Positions 54,901-62,880 of a stretch of DNA of 64,000 bases are shown piece by piece. Numbering within the stretch: the first letter of the stretch is position 1; each line of letters starts with the position of its first letter. The DNA lies in NCBI RefSeq assembly GCF_014696065.1, contig NZ_JACJPL010000027.1, positions 806,001 to 870,000 on the forward strand, in the 5' to 3' direction. The stretch is from Leptolyngbya sp. FACHB-261 (GTDB taxonomy: Bacteria; Cyanobacteriota; Cyanobacteriia; FACHB-261). The position numbers and the translations under genes are program-made. Below the pieces are notes generated by a model. It was not told where the DNA came from and ran no database searches. It saw nothing but the letters and a program-made list of their open reading frames with translations.

Positions 54901-54936
54901 AAAGCCCCAGTCTTCAGTGAGAAAACGGGGCTTTTG
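54901..54936 (+). terminator. Rho-independent terminator
   Basis: AAAAGCCCC (54901-54909) pairs with GGGGCTTTT (54928-54936) around an 18-base loop and ends in a T run. It stops the 62-residue protein gene. Confidence 0.8.
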
Positions 54937-55081
54937 CCTTTCATGAGCCTCTTATAAATCTTTTGAAGTGAGTAAAATCACAAAAAATTACAGGAGAGCT
55001 GCTAAGGCAGAAGTTGTTGGTTCTTTAAGGCCGTTCAGTATGACCTGAAAGCACAGTTAGAGCTGAGGAATTGAGCCAAAT

Positions 55082-55495
55082 TTAATTAGGCTGAGTCAAA
55101 CTTTCATCCAGTTCTCTCAGAGTTTGGGCCACAACTGCATTGGCTTTGTAATCAATCCGTTGCCAGTCAATTTCACCTGCTTCATCCAACAGGCTAGGGT
55201 CTACGCTGCTGGTATCTGGCGTAGCAGAGGGCTGTAAATCTTGAGCACAGATGCGGTAGCACAAATCCCACAAATTTACCTCAAAACGCTGTCCTGACTT
55301 CTCTAAGCAAATCTTATAATGAGGCAAGTCCTGCACCTCTATTGAGGCATCTTTCCAGTCGGAGGTTTCTAGATGTTTACGCAACTGGTCAACGAGCCGA
55401 ATCAGGGCGGGCTGCATCAACACCAACTCTGCCAATTGCCACTCACTCAGTTCATTCAGCGAAGGAGGGACAGGGGGTAAGTCACTTGGATTCAT
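55082..55495 (-). CDS. Conserved hypothetical, 137 residues
   Basis: A protein starting MNPSDLPPVPPSLNELSEWQ. The front contains helices LAELVLMQPALIRLVDQLRK, and the middle has VQDLPHYKICLEKSGQRFEV with FEVNLWDLCYRI. The C-terminal part is acidic with DWQRIDYKANAVVAQTLREL. No cofactor or catalytic motif seen. Codon usage looks like that of neighbours, and the length and folding pattern support a real gene. Function unknown. Confidence 0.72.
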   Translation of the reverse strand: MNPSDLPPVPPSLNELSEWQLAELVLMQPALIRLVDQLRKHLETSDWKDASIEVQDLPHYKICLEKSGQRFEVNLWDLCYRICAQDLQPSATPDTSSVDPSLLDEAGEIDWQRIDYKANAVVAQTLRELDESLTQPN

Positions 55496-55747
55496 GAAGG
55501 AGTACAGAAACAGGTCAGGGCGAACCAGTGCAGCTATCCTACCCCAAACTTCTGGCAGCTGATTGTTATGGGTTCCCAGCCCACTTCACGAACTTTTCGA
55601 GCCTTCTGTAAGAGCAGTCTCAGAGTTTTTAAACGTCTCTTTCTTTCGGAGGAGACGTCCTTGCAAACGCCTCAATGTTGATTCTACGATCAACAAGCTG
55701 ACATCAGCAGTGAATTTACCGTGATATTCGAAAGGGTTATTCAAATC

Positions 55748-56326
55748 CTAGATCAGCAGTTGCCAGTAGATAAAAGCCGTATACAAAAAGCTCGTCAGGG
55801 CAGGACTCTTGCCAAAATCCTCAGCTTCAATGAGTAGGAGAGAGAGTACAGTTCCAGCAGTAAATAGGTCTAAAGTGGCATAGGCGGATGCAATAAAACT
55901 AGTGTCTCGAATAGCTTGGATATGTAAAACAGCTAAGCGAAATTTGCTTTGTTCTGTTTCACAGCTGATTAGGGAAGCGCTACTTCGTTTAGCTAAAGAA
56001 ACCAATTCAACATTTAAATATGTAATCTGGGCTAGATTTTAATCTGGATTCTCTTCTTTTAGCAACCAATTATGAATCCATTGAAGAAGCTGAATCAGGC
56101 CTTATAAGGGTTTAAGATCATAGTTAGGATGATTAGCCGACTCAAACAGATTGTAGTCGTTTAGCGTTTCTATCGCGTTACAGATTTTGCTAGATAAACT
56201 TTCACTGTCTTAGTAACTGCCCATCGTGCCACTTAAAGCGAAAGCTAGTACGAAGGAGGTCTCTAGGGCAACTTTCACATTCTTCTGGCCTAGGCCCTGC
56301 TTCGAGCATTTGGAGACAACAGTCAA
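55748..56326 (-). pseudogene. Decayed membrane-protein frame with three in-frame TAA
   Basis: On the minus strand one frame reads like protein from a TTG at 56326 to TAG at 55748 but is broken by TAA at 56210-56212, 56102-56104 and 56039-56041. Segments read KVALETSFVLAFALSGTMGS, then DSESLSSKICNAIETLNDY, then GLIQLLQWIHNWLLKEEN, then VELVSLAKRSSASLISCETE and a hydrophobic end (SFIASAYATLDLFTAGTVLS, SFLYTAFIYWQLLI). Each TAA stands where a Gln codon would fit. The last 85 residues alone are open but have no ATG. I read it as a degenerate gene; homology is unknown, and a chance frame in AT-rich DNA is possible. Confidence 0.4.
56202..56309 (-). CDS. Possible 35-residue cysteine-containing peptide
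   Basis: An ATG-to-TGA frame starts MLEAGPRPEECESCPRDLL and ends FKWHDGQLLRQ, with a CxxC pair. Its ATG lies 13 bases after the stop of the 70-residue gene, as a second cistron would. It overlaps, in another frame, the decayed gene, so at most one of the two readings is genuine. No clear ribosome-binding site. Weakly supported. Confidence 0.25.
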   Translation of the reverse strand: MLEAGPRPEECESCPRDLLRTSFRFKWHDGQLLRQ

Positions 56327-56535
56327 TTAGTGCTTAAGTAGGCATTTAATAAAGAGAGCTGGGCTTCAGCTTGATAGAGAGCTACTTGTGTTTGCAGCCG
56401 TTGCGCTTCCCAGGTAAGCAGCATCTCTGGGGTTTCAGGCGGATGGAGAAGGAGTTGATCTAGATGATGGGTTAGGGTTCTGTGCTTGAGCCTGAGCACC
56501 CGTACCTGAGTGTCGAGCCTCCGGGTTGAATTCAT
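56323..56535 (-). CDS. 70-residue helical protein
   Basis: From ATG 56535 the frame reads MNSTRRLDTQVRVLRLKHRT, then HHLDQLLLHPPETPEMLLTW and RLQTQVALYQAEAQLSLLNAYLS. It should form a two-helix hairpin with a Pro-rich turn. No family recognised. It lies on the same strand downstream of the GNAT gene (65 bases), so they may share a transcript. Confidence 0.55.
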   Translation of the reverse strand: MNSTRRLDTQVRVLRLKHRTLTHHLDQLLLHPPETPEMLLTWEAQRLQTQVALYQAEAQLSLLNAYLSTN

Positions 56536-56600
56536 AGACGCCTTTGCAGCAAATTCTGGTAGTGGATTCAGGATCAAAGTGCCCCTCAACGAGCTTCAAA

Positions 56601-57047
56601 TCACACCTCTCCCAAGGGCCATCGCTCCATCAAACGTTCAGGATGACGAACCTGAGAAAATTGGAACTTACGATAAAAGCCGTGAGCATCTATTGTTCCC
56701 AGCATCCACTTACGCAAACCTTGAAGCTCAGGATGTGCAATGACTACCTGCAGCAGCCATTGCCCTAAACCTTTTCCTCGAAACGCCTCCACAACAAATA
56801 CATCAGCGAGATAAGCGAACGTGGCATAATCCGTGATCACACGTCCAAAGCCAATTTGCTGACTTTCCCTGTACAGCCCGAAAGATAAAGAATTCTCAAC
56901 TGAGCGCTTAACAACTTCGATAGATCTACCATTAGCCCAGTACGAATGAGTCAGGAAGTCGTGAATGAATGGCAAGTCCAGACGAGCCGCATCTGTACTA
57001 ATCAAATATTCACCTCTGCACCATTCCGAGCTCAGTTCCTGGCTCAT
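56601..57047 (-). CDS. GNAT N-acetyltransferase
   Basis: A 148-residue acetyltransferase. The acetyl-CoA loop is VVEAFRGKGLGQWLL, preceded by ATFAYLADVF, and the C-terminal end has DAHGFYRKFQFS with the Tyr of the family. The N-terminal part (DLPFIHDFLTHSYWANGRS) resembles a group of small uncharacterised GNATs. The start at ATG 57047 (MSQELSSEW) has AGGTGA upstream. The substrate cannot be predicted. Confidence 0.88.
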   Translation of the reverse strand: MSQELSSEWCRGEYLISTDAARLDLPFIHDFLTHSYWANGRSIEVVKRSVENSLSFGLYRESQQIGFGRVITDYATFAYLADVFVVEAFRGKGLGQWLLQVVIAHPELQGLRKWMLGTIDAHGFYRKFQFSQVRHPERLMERWPLGEV

Positions 57048-57321
57048 CTCAGTCACCTGCAAAAGTTGGGTTTACTGATTATTGAGCTAACTGAGTTGAT
57101 CTAGTCAAGCTAATCTCTAAGCTGCTCCCGAAAGGATGCGCCCAGATATAGCCATCAGACAATCGCAAAAGTTAACAGGTAACCTCTATTACCTTATTTT
57201 ATGTATATTTTAATACAGGCCAATGACATAGTTTTACTCTTCTTAAGCTAGACGTCTCCCACAGATAGACTGAGTTTAATAAGGACTAGTGCGATGCATA
57301 CAGAAAACACCAAACAGCTTT

Positions 57322-57356
57322 GCCCCCAGCTTAGAGCCAGTTGGGGGCTCTTTATT
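57322..57356 (+). terminator. Terminator-like hairpin, possible end of a small RNA
   Basis: GCCCCCAGCT (57322-57331) pairs with AGTTGGGGGC (57339-57348), with one G-U pair and a 7-base loop, and is followed by TCTTTATT. No protein gene ends just before it on the plus strand; an ATG frame beginning at 57295 runs through it and is unconvincing. The AT-rich block at about 57185-57285 could be its promoter. Confidence 0.5.
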
Positions 57357-57452
57357 GAGGATCCAAATCCACCCTTTTGTCCTGGCCGCCGAACACAAGA
57401 TAGCGGCACGAACAGTTATTCAAGTAGCTACGTTTAAATGGCCCAAAACAAA

Positions 57453-57482
57453 TTTTCCCAAAGGTTATAACCTTTGGGAAAA
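57453..57482. terminator. Perfect 30-bp palindrome, probably a bidirectional terminator
   Basis: TTTTCCCAAAGGTTA (57453-57467) is followed at once by its exact reverse complement (57468-57482). The A/T ends flanking a GC-containing stem suit termination on both strands. It lies 83 bases past the stop of the 69-residue gene read on the minus strand. An operator or recombination site cannot be excluded. Confidence 0.6.
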
Positions 57483-57564
57483 ACAGATTGAACCTTGATC
57501 TTCCAACGCTTCTCTTAACGCTTTCCGGCTCTTGTATAATTAAGGCGCAAAGCTGAGCGCCTTG

Positions 57565-57774
57565 CTAATCTTGCTTGTCCCCTTTCGATTCTTTGCTCGG
57601 TCTTTGCGTTGCTTCAAAATTCTCTGGAGCTTCATCAGTCCGAGTAGATTCAGTTTCTTCACCGAGAAGATCTTGTGGATTTACGTTGAGATCCGCAGCG
57701 GTATCAATTTGTCCGTTAGCATTTGTGTTTGGCTTGACAGAGAAGCCTTTTTTGCTGGCATGACCACCTGGCAT
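57565..57774 (-). CDS. 69-residue disordered acidic protein
   Basis: A hydrophilic protein starting MPGGHASKKGFSVKPNTNAN with a later LNVNPQDLLGEETESTRTDE and a Lys/Asp-rich end. No hydrophobic core, so probably disordered. GAGG lies 9 bases before the ATG. It is the sort of small disordered protein seen in cyanobacteria; function unknown. A palindromic terminator candidate follows at 57453-57482. Confidence 0.6.
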   Translation of the reverse strand: MPGGHASKKGFSVKPNTNANGQIDTAADLNVNPQDLLGEETESTRTDEAPENFEATQRPSKESKGDKQD

Positions 57775-57906
57775 CGCTATTTCCTCAAGCAGAAACCTGA
57801 ACAGGCTCTAGGCTAGGCCTACTCGCTGTGGAGAATAACCTACCGTGAGACTTAGAAAGTCTGGGTTTTGCCAGAATACTGTCCCGTCGTTCCATGCCTG
57901 TAGCGC

Positions 57907-58143
57907 CTAGCGCGGCACCACGGAGCGTACGAGAGAAGCAACTGAATTAGATTGAGAGTTAGGGGCAGCTCCGAAGCTATACCCTAGGCCAAAAGTTACA
58001 GAGCTCAACGTCACAGCCCCCACGATCCAGAGCGTCCTCCGCAAAAAGGATGTTCTACGGTAAGTCAAATATCGGCGATACTTCAATTCGTCAGTGAACT
58101 TGTAGCTCAACCGTTGACAATCATCAGGCGTGGGGCGAGACAT
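57907..58143 (-). CDS. 78-residue single-span membrane protein
   Basis: A basic N terminus (MSRPTPDDCQRLSYKFTDEL then KYRRYLTYRRTSFLRRT) precedes one membrane helix, LWIVGAVTLSSVTFGLGYSF, and a Ser/Val-rich tail ending SVVPR. GGAGAGTAAATAAATT precedes the ATG. The cytosolic arginines make it positive-inside, N-in. No family recognised. Its upstream 250-450 bases hold a hairpin repeat array. Confidence 0.65.
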   Translation of the reverse strand: MSRPTPDDCQRLSYKFTDELKYRRYLTYRRTSFLRRTLWIVGAVTLSSVTFGLGYSFGAAPNSQSNSVASLVRSVVPR

Positions 58144-58397
58144 AATTTATTTACTCTCCGGTTCCAGATTGAGTGACAGATTACGAGTAAAGCTATTGGG
58201 CGCTCGTTTCAGCTGAATTGTCCCGACAGACTTTCCTTAGAACTGCCAAGCCACAAAACCATGCTCCCCAGTAGCAGAAGTTTTCTGGGGAGCGCGGTAG
58301 GTAGTCGGATTGTCTTAAACAATCTACTTATCGTGTTCATGGGCTAAAACTAGCCCACAGCAGAAGGTAGTCAGGCGCGGAGCACCAACCTAAGGAG
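58144..58397. other. Intergenic region with a hairpin
   Basis: No coding frame. A hairpin, GCTCCCCAG (58263-58271) with CTGGGGAGC (58285-58293) and a 13-base loop, sits in the leader side of the 78-residue gene. It may be a structured leader or a terminator of a plus-strand transcript. Nothing else seen. Confidence 0.45.
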
Positions 58398-58595
58398 AGG
58401 TAATCCACGAAGGACCAGCAGTCTAGCTGTCCTGGCTAGCTTCGCGACTTTGAGTGAAAAGGTAATCCAGGTAGTCACCGAAGAATCGGCAGCTTAAGGT
58501 GATCCAGGTGGTCCAGATGCTCACCGGCAAGCCGGTCACTTGAGGTGGTCCAGGTGATCACGGGTGGTAGCCCGCAGCTTTGAGGTGTTCTTGGT
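58398..58595 (+). repeat. Array of imperfect hairpin-bearing repeats
   Basis: A motif AGGTRRTCCAGGTRRTC recurs at 58398, 58460, 58497, 58543 and, degraded, 58583 (spacings 62, 37, 46 and 40 bases). Most units carry a small GC-rich stem-loop, for instance CACCGGC with GCCGGT near 58521-58538 and CGGG with CCCG near 58561-58574, and end in AGCTT(T)G. Units are diverged and not CRISPR-like (no constant spacer). The array lies between the 78-residue gene (minus) and the small plus-strand frame at 58681. Confidence 0.55.
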
Positions 58596-58680
58596 TTGAA
58601 CCGTTTTGGCTCTCTCCAGCCATGAGAATCAGTCTAGCGGTAGATGCGTTCTTGCGACATACGCCAAATTGCTGAGGTTC

Positions 58681-58848
58681 ATGAGCGGTTTCCTACAGCT
58701 CTGGCTAAATCTACTTAGCTTTCTATCTCTCCACCGACTGCTAAGCAAGGCTCCAGACCTGCCACCCGGTGCTCAACCTGAATCTCAGAGCAAGCTCAAG
58801 ATCAGTTTGGCGCTGCTTTTGACTAAAGGTTTTAAGGGAGAGCCATGA
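58681..58848 (+). CDS. Possible 55-residue protein
   Basis: From ATG 58681 the frame reads MSGFLQLWLNLLSFLSLHRL, then LSKAPDLPPGAQPES and ISLALLLTKGFKGEP. A hydrophobic first half could be an amphipathic or membrane helix. TGAGGTTC precedes the ATG at a good distance. An upstream TTG would extend it by 25 unlikely residues. No family match and an isolated position keep confidence low. Confidence 0.35.
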   Translation: MSGFLQLWLNLLSFLSLHRLLSKAPDLPPGAQPESQSKLKISLALLLTKGFKGEP

Positions 58849-59473
58849 GAAGATATGTCACAGAATCCTGACAAGGAAGACTGCCCATCTGAGCTAGGAC
58901 AACGGTACTATGCTCCAACCCAGTCTTCCCGCATCCAATTGCACCAAATTTGATTGCACCAAACCGATGCACCAAACTGGCCACTGAGGGCACTCTCGCT
59001 TGCTCTTCTCTCCTACTTACAGTCAAAGTAATTTAAATACTGTGTCTGTCGTTTTCACATCATCCAGTCAGGTGAAGTTAGTAGTTAAGCAGTATCATAA
59101 TTTTATATTTGAATTAACCTATTCACAAACACCTAAAGCCACGACTTATTTCTAATAGCTTCTTGGTTATCTCCGATTAATTCCTGGTCTTTTGCTTTGG
59201 ATTTTACCTCTGGGATCCATAGATTAACTCCAGAAGAAATGAACGATTTTCACTCGAGGGAAGCGAGCCTTCACAAGTGTTTAAACAGCTCGGCGCAGCA
59301 ATTCCCCTAATGTCTCAGCGCCGGCAAAACTGGTCCTTTGTGACACCCACTCTGACACAGAGAGCTAATGCCTTTAAGCAGGAAGTTGAGCACTACCCAT
59401 ACGCTGCGGCCTGGATGCAGCTTCGAGTCCTATGGAAACAGCAAAAGCCGCCCCTAGAGCGGCTTTTAGTGAA
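58849..59473. other. Gene-poor region before tRNA-Pro
   Basis: Mostly AT-rich sequence. A plus-strand frame at 59277-59492 runs into the tRNA on the other strand and is probably not a gene. A terminator at 59443-59467 is the only clear element. No repeat or mobile element was recognised. Confidence 0.4.
59443..59467 (-). terminator. Terminator of tRNA-Pro(CGG)
   Basis: AAAAGCCGC (59443-59451) and GCGGCTTTT (59459-59467) form a perfect 9-bp stem with a 7-base loop. On the minus strand it lies 6 bases after the tRNA 3' end and ends in TTTT. Confidence 0.85.
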
Positions 59474-59547
59474 TCGGGATGACAGGATTTGAACCTGCGA
59501 CCCCCTCGTCCCGAACGAGGTGCGCTACCAAGCTGCGCTACATCCCG
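59474..59547 (-). tRNA. tRNA-Pro (anticodon CGG)
   Basis: A 74-base tRNA on the minus strand with the same acceptor stem (CGGGATG/CATCCCG), D arm and T arm (GGTTCAAATCC) as the tRNA at 51870. The anticodon arm CCTCG/CGAGG has the loop TTCGGGA, giving CGG (Pro). No encoded CCA. It is close to the start of the ABC exporter gene region and is followed by its own terminator. Confidence 0.96.
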
Positions 59548-59557
59548 TGAAGCCTCT

Positions 59558-61411
59558 TTAGTATACTGCCCCAGCTGACCCCTGGCGACCATCGATTTGG
59601 TAGCTGGCGGCTTGCAGGCGGAACATACGTTCGTATAGGCCACCCTGAGCCATCAGTTCTGCATGACTGCCAACCTCGGTAATTCGGCCCCCATCCAGCA
59701 CCACAATTCGATCTGCCATGCGTACTGTTGAGAAACGATGGCTCACAAGAAAGGTCATTTTGCCCTTGGTGAGGGTCCGGAAGCGCTGAAACAGGTCGTA
59801 TTCAGTCAGAGCATCCACAGCAGCGGTAGGTTCATCCAGGATCAGAATTTGAGCAGGAGTCATGAAGGCGCGAGCTAGGCCGATCTTCTGCCACTGACCA
59901 CCTGAGAGTTCAACGCCACCCGTAAAGGTCTTGCCCAAGATGGTTTGATAGCCTTGCTCTAGGCTGGCAATTACCTCGCTGGCACCACCCTCAGACGCCG
60001 CTCGTTCAATGCGCTCCCAATCGTCTTGAGCTTGAATATCACCAAAGCGAATGTTGTCTTCAACGCTAAGAGCATAACGGGCGAAGTCTTGAAAGATTAC
60101 GCCAATGTTGCGGCGTAAGTCGGCTAAGTCTAACTCCTGAACCGGAATACCATCGAAGCTAATTTCACCGGCCGTGGCATCGTAGAAGCGGGCCAGCAAC
60201 TTGAGCAAAGTCGTCTTACCAGCTCCGTTCACTCCCACGAGGGCAATGCTCTCATCAGGCCGAACGGTGAGGTTGAGATCGCGTAGGGTTGGCTCATAAG
60301 CACCAGGGTAGGTAAAGCTAACATCGCGCAGAACTAAACCCGAGCGTAAGGGGCTGGGAAAGACACGAGGCTTTGGCCGGTTGATCACCTGGGGTTTCAA
60401 GTTAAGAAACTCGAAATACTGGGAGACGTAGAGGTTGTATTCATACACCGAGGCGATGCTTAGCAGAATGCCTTGAATAGCACTCTGGGCTTGCTGAAAC
60501 GCTCCGGAGTACATGGTGAGGTCACCAATAGTAAGAACGCCTTGGAGCGTTTGCCAGATCACCAGAGCATAGGCAGTATAAAAACCGAGATTGGCAACAA
60601 TCCCAATGCCAAAGCGGGCACTAGAGTGACGCGCCTGCAATGCCTCCGACTCCTCATTGAAGCGGTTACGAATCTCACGCCATTGGCTCAGCAGATGTTC
60701 ACCAAGGTTGAACAGACGAACTTCTTTGACAAAGCCCTGCTCGGTGAGAACTCGTTGCAAATACTCGGCTAAACGTCCGCTTTGAGTTTGGTGGCGAACC
60801 ATCCAGAAGCGTCTGCCAGAAAAGCGTACACCGACCCAGAAGGCTGGAAACGAGGTCAGCAGCAACAGGACCATAATCCAGGGGCTAAACCGCAACAGCA
60901 GGGTGAGTAGTCCAGCAAAGCTCACCAGTTGCCCGACCAGAGTCGTCAACGTGCTGAGGGTTCTGACGGGGTAGCTACTGCCGCTCTGTTGGGCTCGGTT
61001 GAGCGTGTCGTAGAACTCAGGCAGTTCGTAGTGAGCCAGATCTAGCTGGATTGCCTGTTGCAGCAGAACGCTGCTGGCATGAAGGGTGAAGCGGTCATTC
61101 AACACCTGGGAAACGTAGCTACTGCCCTGGTTCAGAGCGCCTTGCACCAGCACTAGGCCAAATCCCATGCCTACCAAGACGGCTAGGGGCATTAAGTCTG
61201 GAGTAGGTTGACCTACAGTACTGACAACCTGATCGACGATTAGCTTACCGATGTAGAGCTGTGCAACAGGAATGAGGGCTCCAACCAAGATCACAACCAG
61301 GGACAGCAATAACCAGGTAGGAGCTGCATGCCAAACCAGGCGTAGCAAGCGGGGCGTATTGGCAAGCATGGCCCACAAGCGGGCCTGTTCATTCGATGAG
61401 GGGCGAGACAT
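59558..61411 (-). CDS. ABC exporter, fused permease and ATPase
   Basis: A 617-residue half-transporter. Six membrane helices occupy residues 25-330 and the ATPase the rest: Walker A GVNGAGKTTLLKL, Q loop IFQDFARY, signature ELSGGQWQKIGLARAF, Walker B ILILDEPTAAVDA and the H loop LVSHRFSTVRMAD. It belongs to the MsbA/lipid-peptide exporter type; the family does not fix the substrate. It ends 10 bases upstream of tRNA-Pro(CGG) on the same strand, so exporter readthrough into the tRNA is possible. Confidence 0.93.
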   Translation of the reverse strand: MSRPSSNEQARLWAMLANTPRLLRLVWHAAPTWLLLSLVVILVGALIPVAQLYIGKLIVDQVVSTVGQPTPDLMPLAVLVGMGFGLVLVQGALNQGSSYVSQVLNDRFTLHASSVLLQQAIQLDLAHYELPEFYDTLNRAQQSGSSYPVRTLSTLTTLVGQLVSFAGLLTLLLRFSPWIMVLLLLTSFPAFWVGVRFSGRRFWMVRHQTQSGRLAEYLQRVLTEQGFVKEVRLFNLGEHLLSQWREIRNRFNEESEALQARHSSARFGIGIVANLGFYTAYALVIWQTLQGVLTIGDLTMYSGAFQQAQSAIQGILLSIASVYEYNLYVSQYFEFLNLKPQVINRPKPRVFPSPLRSGLVLRDVSFTYPGAYEPTLRDLNLTVRPDESIALVGVNGAGKTTLLKLLARFYDATAGEISFDGIPVQELDLADLRRNIGVIFQDFARYALSVEDNIRFGDIQAQDDWERIERAASEGGASEVIASLEQGYQTILGKTFTGGVELSGGQWQKIGLARAFMTPAQILILDEPTAAVDALTEYDLFQRFRTLTKGKMTFLVSHRFSTVRMADRIVVLDGGRITEVGSHAELMAQGGLYERMFRLQAASYQIDGRQGSAGAVY

Positions 61412-61505
61412 GCAAGTATTGTTGGAGAGCGCAGCGGACGGGACTGGCTCTCCTCAATAGCACATTTGACAACTCAGTGACCGTTCAAGCAGCTGGCGTG
61501 CGGAA

Positions 61506-62150
61506 CTAACTATCTTGCCAAACATCCCCTGAAGCAGACGTGGCCAAAGTATCCATAAACCGAGGCCCTTCTAGCTCTCGGTATCCGTTGTCGTACTCGT
61601 GCTCTGATAGTGGCGTCTCAGGAAGCAGAGCGAGATCGAGGTTCAGTTGGACAGTTCCAAACTGCCAATCACTACCGGGTTCTAGAAATTCAGCACTGGC
61701 AGGCTCGATCAGAATCTCGATATCAGGGGTGAATTTCTTGATTTGCTCTCTGCGGCTTTGCATTAAGTCTTCGACCCGAGCCGGTACCCGGAACAGTGGG
61801 CTTCTATCGGACTGGATCACAGCTGAATCGGATATGACCAGACTACCAAGTTCCGGTGGCTGTCCGGTTGCCAAGTCTACAACCAGGTTGGTACTTGAGG
61901 ATTGGAGCGTTAGGGTTGGCAAAAGGCGGATATTGCCTGTCCTCCAAAACTGGTTGGGCTCGATCATTCTGCCCTTGACGCCATCAACAAGTTGTTTGAT
62001 GGAATAAGAGCTGCGAGTCACGCTCCAAAGCAGAATGGCAATCAGGTCTTCGGACAGAGAATACTCGTGCCAGAGCTGGGTCTTGGGCAGTTTAATCAGG
62101 GTTCCGTTTGGGATTAGGCCAGGTCTGGTAGATGCTGAAGTTCTGACCAT
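61506..62150 (-). CDS. Uncharacterised protein, 214 residues
   Basis: The front SASTRPGLIPNGTLIKLPKT leads into WHEYSLSEDLIAILLWSVTR; the middle is beta-rich with PPELGSLVISDSAVIQSDRS, and the C terminus ends GPRFMDTLATSASGD. No membrane span, cofactor or catalytic motif stands out. It lies 94 bases upstream of the exporter on the same strand. I do not recognise the family. Confidence 0.7.
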   Translation of the reverse strand: MVRTSASTRPGLIPNGTLIKLPKTQLWHEYSLSEDLIAILLWSVTRSSYSIKQLVDGVKGRMIEPNQFWRTGNIRLLPTLTLQSSSTNLVVDLATGQPPELGSLVISDSAVIQSDRSPLFRVPARVEDLMQSRREQIKKFTPDIEILIEPASAEFLEPGSDWQFGTVQLNLDLALLPETPLSEHEYDNGYRELEGPRFMDTLATSASGDVWQDS

Positions 62151-62426
62151 TGGGACGCCTCCTAGGTGTGAGTTTGAGGAAAGTAGTGGTCACGAGTCGG
62201 AATAGCGACGAAAACCCGAATCGAGCGATGCTTTTTCTTACGGTTTCTGCATTAGTGATTATGTCGCTCTAATACATATTTGCTGACTGCTTGTGGCATC
62301 AGAATGCGAGGATTTTACCTATAGGTTACTCGGCAATCTAGATTAATGAGCAAAGTACACAGATACCCTATTTAATCTCAATAAATTATTTAGGTTTTGC
62401 AATGTTAAGCCCTATGAGTTAAAACC

Positions 62427-62816
62427 TTAACAAAAGGCATTCACGAGGTAGTCCTGCAAGCTCAAAGTACCCGCCTGGCAACGGACTAACGCGAGGTCAA
62501 AACGGCAATCAGCATCAGCAAATCCAGGATTCTGACCTAAGAAATCACGCGCTGTTTGCTCAATCTTTTGTTGCTTGCGCAAGGTTAAAGCCAGTAAGCC
62601 ATCGCTATCCCAATTCCCTCGGCTACGGGTCTTCACCTCAACGAACGCGAGTTGTAGCGGTGGCTCCCGTAGAGCAACCAAGTCTAACTCACCCCAGCGA
62701 CTGTGCCACTGTTGAGCCAAAATTTGCCAGCCCTGAGTTTGAAGGTAAGCAGCAACGAATGCTTCCCCTTGTAAGCCAACCTGTCGAGAACGGGAGTTTC
62801 TGGAGGTCATCGGCAT
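62427..62816 (-). CDS. YraN/UPF0102 family protein
   Basis: A 129-residue nuclease-like protein of the UPF0102 family. Residues include [20 protein letters not shown], the catalytic-like [12 protein letters not shown] with Glu/Asp of an endonuclease core, [15 protein letters not shown] and [17 protein letters not shown]. The fold resembles a restriction-endonuclease-like fold (E-ExD-EVK), but activity in YraN is not established. Start at ATG 62816, with 62810 an alternative. Divergent from the pentapeptide gene. Confidence 0.88.
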   Translation of the reverse strand: MPMTSRNSRSRQVGLQGEAFVAAYLQTQGWQILAQQWHSRWGELDLVALREPPLQLAFVEVKTRSRGNWDSDGLLALTLRKQQKIEQTARDFLGQNPGFADADCRFDLALVRCQAGTLSLQDYLVNAFC

Positions 62817-62880
62817 AGAGGCTGACAGAGGCGCAGCCGGAATTCGGTACGATGAAAGCAAAATCCAGAAGTTTGAAGCA

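Larger units (their letters stand above)
57063..57564. other. AT-rich intergenic region with palindrome and terminator
   Basis: No convincing protein gene in about 500 bases. It has an AT-rich block near 57185-57235, a terminator-like hairpin at 57322-57356 on the plus strand without a gene before it, and a 30-bp palindrome at 57453-57482. These are described separately; the first two together may mark a small RNA of about 100 bases. Confidence 0.45.

Noticed and set aside
57295-57429. 44-residue plus-strand frame
   Set aside because: It reads through the terminator hairpin at 57322-57356 and shows no recognisable protein features.
58398-58595. CRISPR array
   Set aside because: Repeat units are diverged, spacing is irregular (37-62 bases), and no cas gene is nearby.
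58832-59026. 64-residue minus-strand frame
   Set aside because: Overlaps the end of another weak frame, lacks motifs and is probably chance.
59277-59492. 71-residue plus-strand frame before tRNA-Pro
   Set aside because: It runs through a terminator and into the tRNA gene on the other strand, which is unlikely for a real gene.
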